This document shows positions 35,765 through 45,652 of a DNA stretch of 64,000 nucleotides, one piece after another. The position numbers were made by a program, and so were the translations under genes. Origin of the DNA: Shimazuella soli (GTDB lineage Bacteria; Bacillota; Bacilli; Thermoactinomycetales; Thermoactinomycetaceae); the NCBI RefSeq assembly GCF_022511585.1, contig NZ_JAKWBN010000003.1:124001-188000 (forward strand), written 5' to 3'. Position 1 is the first letter of the stretch. Each line of letters starts with the position of its first letter. Below the pieces are notes generated by a model, which made no database searches, was not told the DNA's origin, and saw nothing but the letters and a program-made list of their open reading frames with translations.

Positions 35765-36506
35765 GATGGTCAAAATATTTCGTCAATTAAAAATGTGGGG
35801 AGTACTGGGAATTTGTTTTATTTTGATTTTACTCTCAGGTATGAGTAGTGGAGATCAGACAGCAGCTCAATCCATTATTACTTTGACCTATGGTCTTTCA
35901 TCGTTTTTATTTTTACCACTCCTTGTTTCCTTAGTATTTTCTGATTCGATAAGCAATGAGGTTTCACAAGGTACAATTAAACTGCTAATTGTTCAACCTA
36001 TTTCACGTATACGTATTTGGATTAGTAAATGGATTGCAGGAATAATCATCTCTTGGTCTATTCTTTTCTTATTAGCAATAGGTCTTTACCTTTTCGTTGG
36101 AATCAAAAATGGATTTGGATCTTGGAGTTCAGTCGCCACCATTATCGGACATGGCAAAAGTATCGGAATGTTAACCATTCAAATGTATGGATTACAACTT
36201 TTAAGCCTGATTTCTATTGTAACTTTCATTTTAGCTTTGTCTACTTTCATAGATAATGCTTCTCTTGCTTTTGGGATATCGATGGCGATTGTCATTAGTA
36301 CTTCCATTCTTTTAGTCCTAGCTCAGAAGCATCATTGGCAGGCTCTAAAATTTTTGTTTGCTGCACAATGGATGTTACCAGGGCATCTAGTGAATGAAGA
36401 TCTTACTTCTTCTAGTCTGCCTTTTGGCTTAACTATTTTAGGGGTTTGGATGGTATTATTTTTGCTATTGAGTCTCATTCGTTTTTCACGCAGGGATTTC
36501 TCATAA
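35742..36506 (+). CDS. ABC-2 type permease
   Basis: 254 aa; I chose ATG 35742 (AGAGGATGATATTC upstream). Six hydrophobic spans. ISNEVSQGTIKLLIVQPISR is the typical cytoplasmic elbow of ABC-2 permeases. It overlaps the ATPase gene, so the two are translationally coupled and form one exporter. It is followed 45 bp later by a uppS-like gene. Confidence 0.88.
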   Translation: MIGLITNEMVKIFRQLKMWGVLGICFILILLSGMSSGDQTAAQSIITLTYGLSSFLFLPLLVSLVFSDSISNEVSQGTIKLLIVQPISRIRIWISKWIAGIIISWSILFLLAIGLYLFVGIKNGFGSWSSVATIIGHGKSIGMLTIQMYGLQLLSLISIVTFILALSTFIDNASLAFGISMAIVISTSILLVLAQKHHWQALKFLFAAQWMLPGHLVNEDLTSSSLPFGLTILGVWMVLFLLLSLIRFSRRDFS

Positions 36507-36551
36507 AGTTGGAAAAGGATGATAGTAACAATTTGAAACGGGGGATACAGG

Positions 36552-37331
36552 ATGTGGGGTGCGATAAAAAAATGGACTGGAGCTAATTCTTCCATAAAAA
36601 CGAGAGAAGAATTAGTTAAGGAAATTCAAACTCTGAAGATTCCCGAGCATGTTGCGATTATTACAGATGGTAACGGCCGATGGGCTAAAAAACGAGGCTT
36701 ACCAAGAACAGCCGGTCACGCAGCAGGAATGAAAAGCATACGAGAAACCATTCGGGCTGCTAATGATTTAGGTATTCGAATATTAACGCTTTATTCTTTT
36801 TCGACAGAGAATTGGAAGCGGCCGAAAGAAGAAGTCGACTATTTAATGAAGTTGCCAAAGCAGTTTCTTAAGACCGATTTAAAAGAACTGATTGACAGTA
36901 ATGTGAAAGTGCAAATGTTGGGCAGTAAGGAGAAGATGCCTTCTTTTACACAACAAGCTCTGTTAGAATTCGAGGAAAAAACGAAAAACAATACAGGTAT
37001 GATCCTTAATTTCTCCATTAACTATGGTGCAAGAGATGAAATATTATTTGCAATTCGCCAAATTATAGACGAAGTACAAAAAGGAAATATCGAGAAAGAA
37101 GATATAAATGAAGAATTGATGAATCACATGTTGCTAACCAGAGGATTACCAGATCCTGATCTAGTCATACGTACAAGTGGTGAGATTCGCATCAGCAACT
37201 TTTTCTTGTGGCAACTTGCTTATAGTGAATTATGGTTTACTGATTTAATGTGGCCAGATTTTACTAAGGATACTTTTTATCAAGCAATTCATGATTTCCA
37301 AAATAGATCCAGACGTTATGGAGCAGTCTGA
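36552..37331 (+). CDS. Isoprenyl transferase (UppS-like)
   Basis: 259 aa. It adds isopentenyl units to farnesyl-PP to make undecaprenyl-PP or a shorter cis-polyprenol. Motifs: HVAIITDGNGRWAKKRG with the catalytic Asp, HAAGMKSIR, YSFSTENWKRP, LVIRTSGEIRISNFFLWQ and the C-terminal YSELWFTDLMWPDF. Canonical UppS reads MDGNGRWA; here the residue before Asp is Thr. The housekeeping uppS normally sits with frr-cdsA-dxr, so this is probably a second copy. Behind an exporter operon it may supply a lipid carrier or give resistance to a cell-wall antibiotic. Confidence 0.88.
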   Translation: MWGAIKKWTGANSSIKTREELVKEIQTLKIPEHVAIITDGNGRWAKKRGLPRTAGHAAGMKSIRETIRAANDLGIRILTLYSFSTENWKRPKEEVDYLMKLPKQFLKTDLKELIDSNVKVQMLGSKEKMPSFTQQALLEFEEKTKNNTGMILNFSINYGARDEILFAIRQIIDEVQKGNIEKEDINEELMNHMLLTRGLPDPDLVIRTSGEIRISNFFLWQLAYSELWFTDLMWPDFTKDTFYQAIHDFQNRSRRYGAV

Positions 37332-37358
37332 GTTACCTGTAAAAGCTATTTTCAAGAT

Positions 37359-37389
37359 ACGGTAGATCAATTGATCTAACCGTTTTTTT
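37359..37389 (+). terminator. Terminator after uppS-like gene
   Basis: Stem ACGGT(A)GATCAA / TTGATCTAACCGT followed by seven T. Confidence 0.8.
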
Positions 37390-37551
37390 AATACCTTTTT
37401 GTCATGGTTTTTTTGTTTCATTGATTTTTTCAAACAAGAAATTTTCCATAGAGATGAGAAAAGATGATTTATCAACCCATCTTTTTTAAAATTGCGAATT
37501 CGTATATAATAATGGTAAGCGCTTCCAACTGTAGGGAGAGGGGGCAATAAA

Positions 37552-37857
37552 GTGGAACCGTCGTTAAATAAGCAAACCCATGTGAATGGCAACAAAAAAC
37601 GATCTGCATCGCGTTTTGTTTGGTCTTTTGTGTGGATGGTACTGTTTACCGCACTTTCCTTTTATCTCGTAGCTTACCCTCATTTCACCACGACGACTAC
37701 ATTTTGGATCATACTCGGAGCTGCTGTCATGCAAGTATTTTTACAACTTTATACCTTTATGCATCTTGATGAAAAAGGACATACACTTCCGATCATTTTT
37801 ATTAGTTTAGGTCTGTTTATTGCTGTTATCTCGGTTGTCGGATTGATTTTGATGTAA
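37552..37857 (+). CDS. Cytochrome oxidase subunit IV-like protein
   Basis: 101 aa from GTG with AGGGAGAGGGGG upstream. Three hydrophobic spans (about 25-45, 50-72, 80-101); FLQLYTFMHLDEKGH is the conserved loop of the CyoD/QoxD/CtaF subunit IV family. In such oxidases subunit IV helps assembly. No other oxidase subunit is near, so it is an orphan copy or a paralogue. The short basic N-terminus (NKKRSASRF) would face the cytoplasm. Confidence 0.7.
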   Translation: MEPSLNKQTHVNGNKKRSASRFVWSFVWMVLFTALSFYLVAYPHFTTTTTFWIILGAAVMQVFLQLYTFMHLDEKGHTLPIIFISLGLFIAVISVVGLILM

Positions 37858-37889
37858 ACACAAGCGGCTTATTTATTAGCCGCTTGTGT
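37858..37889. terminator. Shared terminator between convergent genes
   Basis: Perfect 12-bp stem ACACAAGCGGCT / AGCCGCTTGTGT starting directly after the plus gene's stop. Its right arm overlaps the end of the minus gene. Confidence 0.7.
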
Positions 37890-38789
37890 CGCTTGGTAGA
37901 TGGAAAGGGTGCTGTAGATCGTTTTTAACAGCGGTACATCCAAATCTGCTGGGGCCAGCCGCAGCAATGTTCCATGGAAGTGATCGGTTTCGATCGGTAA
38001 TCCTTTTTCCATATCACGAAGCATGGAAGATTTCATTTCATCAGGGAGACTTCGTACCCGACCCATCGTTTGATCCCATACATCTGCATCTAATGTCTCT
38101 TCTTGAGATTTGCCGATTGCACATATTTCGCTTAGCAAACGTTCATACGTTTCGATGCCATTTGGCGATTTTAAAATAGGACCAATACTGCTTCTTGTTA
38201 AGCACGTCATCCCTGCCATCGCGCTGATAAATATATATTTTTTCCATATCTCATTGTTGATATTGTCACTGGATTCAGCGGTTAGGTTTGCGCCAGCAAA
38301 TAAATCTTCGATCGCTCTGATGCGGTCTGTTTTTTTGCCGTCAAATTCACCAAAGACGATGCGGTGCTGCGGGCTGTAATGCTCCACTTCACCTTTGGTG
38401 TTCAGCGTGGATTCAATAAAACATAAACCACCGATTACCCGCTCGGAACCGAAGAAATTTCTTAGTTTTTCAAAATGAGCGATCCCGTTGAGCAGGGGGA
38501 GAATGGTGGTATGTTCCGCAACATAAGATGAAAGGCTAGGGAGCACTTCGTCCAGATGATATGCTTTTGTAGTGAGAATAATGAGATCAAAAGGCTGAGT
38601 TGATTCTCCTTGGGTGATCGTGGAGACAGGGAAGCTGGCATCTCCATTTACACTATGTATAACCAGCCCAGTCTCTAATTGTTGTTTTCTTCGATCTCGA
38701 ACTAAAAAGGTGACGTCTGCTCCTTTTTCCACGAGGCGGCCACCAAAATAGCCACCAACTGCACCAGCTCCGACGACTAGGACACGCAT
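37869..38789 (-). CDS. panE: 2-dehydropantoate 2-reductase (ketopantoate reductase)
   Basis: 306 aa. It reduces ketopantoate to pantoate with NADPH for CoA synthesis. Rossmann motif VVGAGAVGGYFGGRL (about 4-18), LTTKAYHLDEVL with the catalytic Lys, LLNGIAHFEKL and the C-terminal helical domain with ETDHFHGTLLRLA. ATG with AGGAGGGATGCAGCC upstream. Monocistronic. Paralogues of this family also act on other 2-ketoacids, so the exact substrate is only probable. Confidence 0.85.
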   Translation of the reverse strand: MRVLVVGAGAVGGYFGGRLVEKGADVTFLVRDRRKQQLETGLVIHSVNGDASFPVSTITQGESTQPFDLIILTTKAYHLDEVLPSLSSYVAEHTTILPLLNGIAHFEKLRNFFGSERVIGGLCFIESTLNTKGEVEHYSPQHRIVFGEFDGKKTDRIRAIEDLFAGANLTAESSDNINNEIWKKYIFISAMAGMTCLTRSSIGPILKSPNGIETYERLLSEICAIGKSQEETLDADVWDQTMGRVRSLPDEMKSSMLRDMEKGLPIETDHFHGTLLRLAPADLDVPLLKTIYSTLSIYQATQAANK

Positions 38790-39053
38790 GGCTGCATCCC
38801 TCCTATATAAATTTAACCAATAATGTTATTGTACATGTTTGAAAGTAAAAGAACATCTTCATTCAGGGTGCGTCTAAAACAAATATTTCAAAGAAAGGAC
38901 TCATTTCTTGAAGGTTTTCGCGGAATCCATTGATCTATACAAAATATCTGAGTTCAAAAAAGGAGGAAAACCATACCGTTATAAGGAAAAATACAGAATG
39001 ATCATATATAAGGAAACCGGTAAGAGTTGTTTTGAAGGAGGACGGGTACGCAG
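38790..39053. other. Upstream region of spo0F
   Basis: 264 bp, AT-rich. It should hold the spo0F promoter(s); I cannot place a sigma-H or 0A-box with confidence. Confidence 0.4.
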
Positions 39054-39419
39054 ATGAATCCTAAAAAGATACTTGTAGTGGACGACCAATTTGGTATACG
39101 TATTTTAATTAAAGAAGTGTTTTCTAAAGATGATGTTGTAGTTTTTCAAGCGGCAAATGGAAAACAGGCATTAGATATCATTTCATTGGAAGATCCTGAT
39201 TTGATTCTATTGGATATGAAAATGCCCGGGATGGATGGACTGGAACTGCTTAGAAGACTGCAATTAGTATCTTGCCGTTCCAAAGTAATCATGATGACAG
39301 CGTATGGGGAGCTTGATATGCTCGATGAAGCGACAAAATTAGGGGCGCTTGCTCATTTTACAAAGCCATTTGATATTGAAGAGTTACGATCGGAAGTGAT
39401 TCGCCAATTGGTATCATAA
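39054..39419 (+). CDS. spo0F: Sporulation response regulator Spo0F
   Basis: 121 aa, a single receiver domain. VVDDQ at the acidic pocket (about 8-12), the phospho-acceptor Asp in LILLDMKMPGMDG (about 54), the conserved Thr in MMTAYGE and the Lys in FTKPFD (about 104). No output domain. It passes phosphate from KinA-type kinases to Spo0B. GAAGGAGG precedes the ATG. It is followed by fba as in Bacillus, which supports the assignment over a CheY-like role. Confidence 0.92.
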   Translation: MNPKKILVVDDQFGIRILIKEVFSKDDVVVFQAANGKQALDIISLEDPDLILLDMKMPGMDGLELLRRLQLVSCRSKVIMMTAYGELDMLDEATKLGALAHFTKPFDIEELRSEVIRQLVS

Positions 39420-39720
39420 GTTGGGATGTATTCCAAGCAACATGTCTATACATAGAATAATGCAATGTAAGTTTATGGAAGTTAAAAGTACATGGATTAA
39501 AACTTAATGATAACAAGGAAATTGTTGGAGAATATTATCTTCAAATGTTAGGTGAAAACTCGATAAGTACTATGAATTATCCAATTTTTACCTACAAAAA
39601 AATAAAGGTTGCCCTAAAACTTTGACCAAACTGTGTCATTGTACTAATATATAAGAAAGCCTAGCCGACCTTTGGGGGTTGGCTTTTTGCTGATTACATA
39701 TAATAAAAGGGGTAATGAGA
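39420..39720. other. Spo0F-fba intergenic region
   Basis: 300 bp. A 45-codon open frame without start (about 39486-39624, containing KEIVGEYYLQMLGENSIS) may be a gene relic. A terminator lies near the end. Confidence 0.35.
39663..39688 (+). terminator. Terminator before fba
   Basis: Stem AGCCGACC / GGTTGGCT (one G-U) followed by TTTTT; it separates spo0F from fba. Confidence 0.7.
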
Positions 39721-40575
39721 ATGCCACTTGTTTCTATGAATGAGTTCCTACCTAGAGCAAAGAAAGAGAAATTTGCCGTAGGTCAGTTTAATATGAATAA
39801 CTTGGAATTTGTTCAAGCTATCGCTGCGGCAGCAAAAGAAGAACAATCTCCATTCATTTTTGGTGCAAGTGAAGGTGCAATCAGATATATGGGGATTAAA
39901 AATGTAGTCGCATTGGCTCAGATTGCAGCAGAGGAGTCTGGTGTACCAGTAGCCCTTCATTTGGATCATGGAAGTAGCTTTGAAGTAGTTATGCAATGTA
40001 TTCGAGAAGGCTTTTCTTCTGTTATGTTTGATGGTTCTCATTATCCGCTTGAAGAAAATATTCGCCTGACAAAGCAAGTTGTAGCAGCAGCTCATGCGGT
40101 AGGCATATCTGTGGAAGGTGAACTAGGTACCATTGGTGGTGTAGAAGATGATCTTGATGTAGCAGAAGAAGATGCATCCCTCGCCAACCCTGCGGACGCA
40201 ATTCGTTTTTGGCAAGAGACTCAAGTAGATGCAATGGCTATTGCAGTTGGAACTGCACATGGTATGTATAAGGGTGAGCCGAAGATTCATTACAATATTA
40301 TCGATGAAGTAAGCCGAGCGATTGATGCTCCTATCGTATTGCACGGTGGTTCTGGTGTACCAGATGAATCTATCCAAAAAGCCATATCCTATGGTGCAGC
40401 TAAAATCAATGTGAATACCGAAAATCAAGTAGCAAGTGCCAAAGTTGTCCGAGAACTGCTCTCTTCTAAGCCTGATCTCATCGATCCCCGTAAATATTTA
40501 GGCCCAGCACGTGATGCGATCAAGGAAGTAGTACGTGGGAAAATGAGATTATTTGGCAGTTCTCATAAAGCCTAA
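39721..40575 (+). CDS. fbaA: Fructose-bisphosphate aldolase, class II
   Basis: 284 aa from ATG 39721 (AAAAGGGG 9 nt upstream; the ATG at 39715 is too close). It splits fructose-1,6-bisphosphate. Zinc ligands in LHLDHGSS, EGELGTIGG and AVGTAHG; HGGSGVPDESI is the phosphate loop. The protein starts MPLVSMNEFL like Bacillus FbaA. Followed by the fsa gene. Confidence 0.94.
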   Translation: MPLVSMNEFLPRAKKEKFAVGQFNMNNLEFVQAIAAAAKEEQSPFIFGASEGAIRYMGIKNVVALAQIAAEESGVPVALHLDHGSSFEVVMQCIREGFSSVMFDGSHYPLEENIRLTKQVVAAAHAVGISVEGELGTIGGVEDDLDVAEEDASLANPADAIRFWQETQVDAMAIAVGTAHGMYKGEPKIHYNIIDEVSRAIDAPIVLHGGSGVPDESIQKAISYGAAKINVNTENQVASAKVVRELLSSKPDLIDPRKYLGPARDAIKEVVRGKMRLFGSSHKA

Positions 40576-40602
40576 TTTATGAAAAGAAAGGACTAGTATC
40601 TC

Positions 40603-41244
40603 ATGAAAATCTTTTTAGATACAGCACATGTAGATGAAGTAAAAGAGGTTGTACCTTTAGGTGTCGTTGCAGGGGTTACCACAAATCCATCATTGATTGT
40701 AAAATCCGGCCGCGTGTTTGAAGATGTTTTAAAAGAGTTGGTTACACTAGTAGATGGATCAATAAGTGCAGAAGTAATGAGCCCAAATGCAGACGGAATG
40801 ATTGAAGAAGGGGAGCGTCTGGCTGATATTGCCCCACAGATCACCATTAAGTGTCCCATGACTTGGGAAGGACTTAAAGCTGTAAATCACTTTGCGAAAA
40901 AAGGGATTAAAACGAACGTTACCCTTATTTTCTCTGTGAACCAAGCACTGATTGCTGCTCGCGCAGGAGCTACTTATGTAAGTCCATTTGTGGGTCGTCT
41001 AGATGACATTGGTGAAGAAGGGATTTACCTTATAGAACAAGTAGCTGATTTATACCGCATCCATAACCTCCCAACTCAAATTATTGCAGCGAGTATCCGC
41101 AATCCGATTCATGTTACTCAAGCTGCTATGGCTGGTGCACATATTGCTACAATGCCTTATAGTGTAGTTAAAACATTGGTGCAGCATCCACTGACAGCCC
41201 AAGGTATCGAGAAGTTTGAATCTGATTGGAAAAACCGCAAATAA
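40603..41244 (+). CDS. fsa: Transaldolase-like fructose-6-phosphate aldolase
   Basis: 213 aa, the short TalC/FSA subfamily. Begins [24 protein letters not shown] and the Schiff-base Lys in [15 protein letters not shown] context ([10 protein letters not shown]); [12 protein letters not shown]. It is either a short transaldolase or fructose-6-P aldolase. Position after fba and before glpX is as in Bacillus (ywjH). AAAGAAAGGAC upstream. Confidence 0.9.
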   Translation: MKIFLDTAHVDEVKEVVPLGVVAGVTTNPSLIVKSGRVFEDVLKELVTLVDGSISAEVMSPNADGMIEEGERLADIAPQITIKCPMTWEGLKAVNHFAKKGIKTNVTLIFSVNQALIAARAGATYVSPFVGRLDDIGEEGIYLIEQVADLYRIHNLPTQIIAASIRNPIHVTQAAMAGAHIATMPYSVVKTLVQHPLTAQGIEKFESDWKNRK

Positions 41245-41250
41245 GTTAAT

Positions 41251-41288
41251 GGCCTTGGCACTTAAAAAGCGCCAGGCCCATTCTTTTT
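41251..41288 (+). terminator. Terminator after fsa
   Basis: Stem GGCCT.GGC / GCC.GGCC around an A-rich loop, followed by ATTCTTTTTG. Confidence 0.75.
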
Positions 41289-41468
41289 GTAAACTGACAG
41301 AAAAAATGAGGTTTTCTAAGAAAATGGGAAGTAAAAAAATTTTCTTTGCCGCTGTGTTCTCCTTATGCCTCTCTCTAAAAAAGTAAGTTTTCTTTATAAT
41401 TTCTCAAGTCCATTATTCCAAATTCGCGCCGCATGTGTTACCTTACATAAGAAGAAGGGGTTGAAGCT

Positions 41469-42437
41469 ATGGAACGAAGTTTATCAATGGAGCTTGTACG
41501 TGTAACGGAAGCAGCAGCCATTGCTTCTGGTAGATGGATGGGTTTCGGTAAAAAAATGGAAGCTGACGATGCAGCTACTACTGCGATGAGAAAAGTATTC
41601 GATACGATTCATATGCACGGTACAGTTGTAATCGGAGAAGGTGAAATGGATGAAGCCCCCATGCTCTATATTGGGGAAACATTAGGGACAGGATTAGAGC
41701 CTAAAGTGGATGTAGCAGTTGATCCATTAGAAGGAACCAATATTGTCGCTAGTGGAGCTTGGAATGCACTTGCTATCATTGCGATTGCGGACCAAGGATG
41801 TCTCCTGCATGCACCTGATATGTATATGGACAAAATTGCTGTTGGACCAAAAGCCGTGGGTAAAGTAGACTTGGATGCTCCTGTAGAAGATAATTTAAAA
41901 GCTGTAGCAAAAGCAAATGGGAAAGATGTAGAGGATTTAGTAGCAGCATTGCTAAATCGCCCGCGTCACGCGAAATTGATCGAAGATATCCGCAAAGCCG
42001 GTGCGAGAATTAAGTTGATTACCGATGGAGATGTTGCGGCAGCGATCAATACAGGTTTTCCAGACACTGGAGTTGATATTTTATTTGGTTCCGGCGGTGC
42101 ACCAGAAGGTGTTTTAGCTGCAGTGGCACTGAAATGTCTCGGAGGAGATTTCCAAGGAAGACTGCTGCCAGAAGATGAAGCACAAAGACAACGTTGTATC
42201 GAAATGGGCATCGCAGACCCATCACGCATTCTTCGAATGGAGGATTTAGTGAAAGGCGACGACGCTATTTTCGCTGCTACGGGCGTGACAGATGGAGAAT
42301 TGTTAAAAGGTGTTCGTTATAAAGGAAATATCGCGACAACGCAATCATTAGTTATGCGAGCAAAGACAGGAACGGTAAGATTTATTGATGGCACTCATCG
42401 ATTAGAAAAGAAACCGAATTTGGTATTAGAGACCTAA
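41469..42437 (+). CDS. glpX: Fructose-1,6-bisphosphatase class II
   Basis: 322 aa. It removes the 1-phosphate of fructose-1,6-bisphosphate in gluconeogenesis. [17 protein letters not shown] start, [15 protein letters not shown] metal site, [23 protein letters not shown] and [19 protein letters not shown] upstream of ATG. MurA2, which lies before glpX in Bacillus, is missing here. It is followed by rho 25 bp later. Confidence 0.93.
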   Translation: MERSLSMELVRVTEAAAIASGRWMGFGKKMEADDAATTAMRKVFDTIHMHGTVVIGEGEMDEAPMLYIGETLGTGLEPKVDVAVDPLEGTNIVASGAWNALAIIAIADQGCLLHAPDMYMDKIAVGPKAVGKVDLDAPVEDNLKAVAKANGKDVEDLVAALLNRPRHAKLIEDIRKAGARIKLITDGDVAAAINTGFPDTGVDILFGSGGAPEGVLAAVALKCLGGDFQGRLLPEDEAQRQRCIEMGIADPSRILRMEDLVKGDDAIFAATGVTDGELLKGVRYKGNIATTQSLVMRAKTGTVRFIDGTHRLEKKPNLVLET

Positions 42438-42462
42438 GCTGCGAAAAAGTGGTGAAACTAAA

Positions 42463-43731
42463 TTGGATTACACAATAAGTGAATTGGAAAATAAAAAGCT
42501 CACCGAGCTTTACAAACTGGCCAAGCATTATCAAATCCCTTATTACGGCCAAATGAAAAAGAAAGAACTTATTTTTTCAATCTTGAAAGCAAATGCAGAA
42601 AAAGATGGATTTTTCTTTATGGAAGGTGTATTGGATATTTTGTCAGAAGGGTATGGTTTCCTGCGCCCTATCAATTTCCTTCCTTCATCTGAAGATATTT
42701 ATATCTCTGCTTCGCAGATTCGCCGGTTTGACCTGCGTGCAGGAGATCTGGTTTCTGGTAAAGTTAGACCTCCAAAAGAAAATGAGCGATATTATGGATT
42801 GCTGCATGTAGAAGCTGTAAATGGTGCAGACCCTGAAACAGCCGGAGAGAGACTTCACTTTGCTGGACTTACCCCATTATATCCACAAGAGCGACTACTA
42901 CTAGAAACAGAACCACACAAAACTTCCACTCGAATCATGGACTTGATTGCTCCCGTAGGATTAGGCCAACGTGGTTTGATTGTAGCTCAGCCAAAGGCTG
43001 GGAAAACCATGTTATTAAAAGAGATTGCCAATAGCATTTCAGAAAATCGTCCTGATATAGAACTGTTTGTGTTGTTGATCGATGAACGCCCAGAGGAAGT
43101 AACAGATATGCAACGATCTGTGAAAGGCGAAGTGGTCAGTTCTACTTTTGATGAGTTGCCAGAAAATCACATTAAAGTAGCAGAACTAGTACTAGAACGT
43201 GCTCAGCGTTTGGTAGAGCATAAAAGAGATGTCGTGATTTTATTAGACAGTATCACCCGTTTAGCCCGTGCCTACAACTTAGTTATTCCTCCAAGTGGAA
43301 GAACATTGTCTGGCGGGATTGATCCTGCGGCTTTCCATCGACCAAAAAGATTTTTTGGAGCTGCTAGAAATATCGAGGAAGGCGGCAGCCTCACGATCCT
43401 TGCTACAGCACTGGTTGATACAGGATCACGGATGGATGATGTTATTTATGAGGAATTTAAAGGGACTGGTAATTTAGAACTTCATCTTGATCGCAAACTG
43501 GCAGAACGCCGTATCTATCCTGCTATTGATATTCGCAAATCTGGTACCAGACGCGAAGATTTACTTCTTACGAAAGAAGAGTTAGATAAGCTGTGGTCGA
43601 TCCGTAAAGGATTGAGTGATAATCATGACTTCACGGATGCATTTCTTCGCAAACTGAAAAACAGCAAAAATAATCAAGAGTTTCTAGCCTCACTAGAATC
43701 CCGTCCAGCCGAACGTAAAAAAGCCCATTAA
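42463..43731 (+). CDS. rho: Transcription termination factor Rho
   Basis: 422 aa from TTG. N-terminal helix bundle, then the RNA-binding cold-shock domain ([15 protein letters not shown], about 51-65). Walker [13 protein letters not shown]-loop/secondary site [20 protein letters not shown], Walker [17 protein letters not shown]. Standard Bacillus-type Rho. The ribosome site is weak (AAAGTGGTG), and the TTG may keep expression low. Confidence 0.95.
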   Translation: MDYTISELENKKLTELYKLAKHYQIPYYGQMKKKELIFSILKANAEKDGFFFMEGVLDILSEGYGFLRPINFLPSSEDIYISASQIRRFDLRAGDLVSGKVRPPKENERYYGLLHVEAVNGADPETAGERLHFAGLTPLYPQERLLLETEPHKTSTRIMDLIAPVGLGQRGLIVAQPKAGKTMLLKEIANSISENRPDIELFVLLIDERPEEVTDMQRSVKGEVVSSTFDELPENHIKVAELVLERAQRLVEHKRDVVILLDSITRLARAYNLVIPPSGRTLSGGIDPAAFHRPKRFFGAARNIEEGGSLTILATALVDTGSRMDDVIYEEFKGTGNLELHLDRKLAERRIYPAIDIRKSGTRREDLLLTKEELDKLWSIRKGLSDNHDFTDAFLRKLKNSKNNQEFLASLESRPAERKKAH

Positions 43732-43742
43732 ACGATAACGTA

Positions 43743-43789
43743 CCCCCTGTTCTTCTCCTCTTGAGAAAGATAGAACAAGGGGTTTATTA
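43743..43789. terminator. Terminator between rho and the Cys/Arg-rich gene
   Basis: Stem ACCCCCTGTTCT / AGAACAAGGGGT with a long loop, followed by TTATTATT. Confidence 0.7.
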
Positions 43790-44194
43790 TTAGATACAAC
43801 GATTGCAATTATTTGTAGTAAAGGAGTCGATCAATCTCCAATTTCTACCGAGTCGATTTGAGCAGCCTCTTCCTCTGCCTTGGCATACTTTTCTTAATCT
43901 GCCGGTATTTATGTTGCGATACACACAACAGCGTACGCGGTTTCTTCCAGGGGTTCTTCCAGGATTGAATCCAACTCGACGAAAACGGTCAGGTCCAAAA
44001 AACCCTTGCCCAAAACGTTCCCGTTGAAATTGATCTGGTCCATAATACCCCCCGCCAAATCGTTCTCTTTGAAATTGGTCAGGTGGGAACTGTTGTGCTA
44101 ATTCTGGGTCATAATCAAACGAATCGAGATCTTCCTCAAAATCATCATCCAAATCATAGTCAAATGTGTTTAGATACTCATCAAAATAATCCAT
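43790..44194 (-). CDS. Acidic / QFQRERFG-repeat / Cys-rich protein, possible spore-coat protein
   Basis: 134 aa; ATG with GGGAGGG 7 nt upstream. Three zones: a very acidic N-terminus (1-35, FDYDLDDDFEEDLDSFDYD), three tandem copies of a (G/P)PD(Q/R)F(Q/R)R unit with Gly/Tyr spacers (about 36-75, e.g. GPDQFQRERFGQGFF), and an Arg/Cys-rich C-terminus (CCVYRNINTGRLRKVCQ, GCSNR, NNCNRCI). Charge separation, repeats and terminal cysteines resemble spore-coat or exosporium proteins; that is inference. No domain recognised. Convergent to rho. Confidence 0.7.
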   Translation of the reverse strand: MDYFDEYLNTFDYDLDDDFEEDLDSFDYDPELAQQFPPDQFQRERFGGGYYGPDQFQRERFGQGFFGPDRFRRVGFNPGRTPGRNRVRCCVYRNINTGRLRKVCQGRGRGCSNRLGRNWRLIDSFTTNNCNRCI

Positions 44195-44426
44195 TTATAG
44201 CCCTCCCATTTTTCATTCCCTAACTAGTTATTCAGATAAGTGACTAATTGTTTGGACAAGAGCCTAAGTTTGATGGAAATAGGATGAGGAAAGGGCTAAC
44301 GCCGTTTTTCTCCATACTTGTCTCTAGTTGAACATAGATATTTCTACCAAAAGCTTTCATATGTTGTGGGTACCCTGCATAAATTGGAGTCATGGGTACC
44401 CAATATCATGGATATGAGGTGTTGTG

Positions 44427-45407
44427 ATGTCTGGTAAGAAGACGCTCCTAGCCTCAAGTATCGGTGTATGTACAGTTTCGGCTGCTACTGCTGTAGCTTG
44501 GGCTGGTAACACAGATTCCCATCCGATAGTGGCAGGACTTTTAACGGCAAGTAAGCCAGAAGGGAAGATTGCTACACTTGATGCGAAGGAGACTCTTTAT
44601 CAATCAGGAAAGCAACTGACCATCTCCATAGGAAATAAGATCACATATGAGGTAAACAAAGGGGATTCGTTGTATGCGATAGGACTTCGGTATGGAGTTT
44701 CCTATCAAGAATTAGCACAGCTGAACAACATTGCCAATCCAAACAAATTGAAAGCAGGAACAAAACTAAAAATTCCATTAGCTGTAAAGGAGTACACTTC
44801 TAAAGGCGGGGAAATGGTTTATCAACTTTGCCAGCGAAATCGGATGTCTTTGCAATTGTTTTTTAAATTAAATCCAAAGGTAAACTTGTTAAATCCATTG
44901 GATGCTGGACAGAAAGTTTTCATTGTGGAAAAAGAAAAAGTTCCAGTCCCTCAACCAACCCCCAAAGAGCCGAAAATAAAAACAAAACATAAAGTAGTGG
45001 TGGTTAGCAAGCGTGACAAGGTTTCTGTTGGAAGTTTCCAGTTTCAATGGCCTGTTTCAGGGATGATAACCAGTAATTTTGGCTGGCGGCATGGCAGGAT
45101 GCATAAAGGTCTAGATATTTGGAGCTCCAAGAAGTCGAAGCAGCCAATTGGTGTTTCTCTCAGTGGGAAAGTAATCCAAGCAGGATATCACGGCGGTTAT
45201 GGCAATATGGTAATGATTGACCACGGCGGAGGATGGGTTACCCTCTATGCGCATCTTAGTCGTATCTCAGTCAGCATAGGAGAGTATTTGGAGACTGGCC
45301 AAAGACTAGGGTTTATGGGTGAGACCGGCAATGCTACAGGATATCACTTGCATTTTGAAGTACATAAAAATGGTGAAGTGATCAATCCTCTGCGGGTGTT
45401 AAGGTAA
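44427..45407 (+). CDS. LysM + M23 peptidase, cell-wall endopeptidase-like
   Basis: 326 aa from ATG with GAGGTGTTGTG upstream. N-terminal signal-like stretch (about 5-25, LLASSIGVCTVSAATAVAWA). LysM domain YEVNKGDSLYAIGLRYGVSY (about 78-120), a second weaker LysM (about 127-170), a Pro/Lys linker, and the M23 domain with NFGWRHGRMHKGLDIW (zinc ligands H and D), VMIDHGGGWVTLYAHL and YHLHFEV. All zinc ligands (HxxxD, HxH) are present, so it is likely an active peptidoglycan endopeptidase outside the cell. SpoIIQ-type members lack one ligand. Confidence 0.88.
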   Translation: MSGKKTLLASSIGVCTVSAATAVAWAGNTDSHPIVAGLLTASKPEGKIATLDAKETLYQSGKQLTISIGNKITYEVNKGDSLYAIGLRYGVSYQELAQLNNIANPNKLKAGTKLKIPLAVKEYTSKGGEMVYQLCQRNRMSLQLFFKLNPKVNLLNPLDAGQKVFIVEKEKVPVPQPTPKEPKIKTKHKVVVVSKRDKVSVGSFQFQWPVSGMITSNFGWRHGRMHKGLDIWSSKKSKQPIGVSLSGKVIQAGYHGGYGNMVMIDHGGGWVTLYAHLSRISVSIGEYLETGQRLGFMGETGNATGYHLHFEVHKNGEVINPLRVLR

Positions 45408-45414
45408 GTTTTGC

Positions 45415-45456
45415 AAAAGAGACATTTTCCCTAAAATGGGAAAGTGTCTCTTTTGC
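45415..45456 (+). terminator. Terminator after M23 peptidase gene
   Basis: A 17-bp, nearly perfect stem (AAAAGAGACATTTTCCC / GGGAAAGTGTCTCTTTT) ending in TTTT. Confidence 0.8.
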
Positions 45457-45652
45457 CGATAGAAAACCATGCATTATTTGCAGTGGTTTGTTTCGTATTT
45501 TACTTAAAAAAAGGAACATTTACTCTGAATTGAAAAAAACAAGCCATTAAGTAAAAATTGCTTTCACATCACCATTCCTTGCAGCTTAAAGTTTAACATG
45601 CTATAATACTCCAGTGGATTTATACGGATGGATTGAAATGAGGTGACAATAG

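Noticed and set aside
39748-40428. Long minus frames opposite fba
   Set aside because: Antisense shadows of a highly conserved gene, Cys/His/Phe-rich with no start signals.
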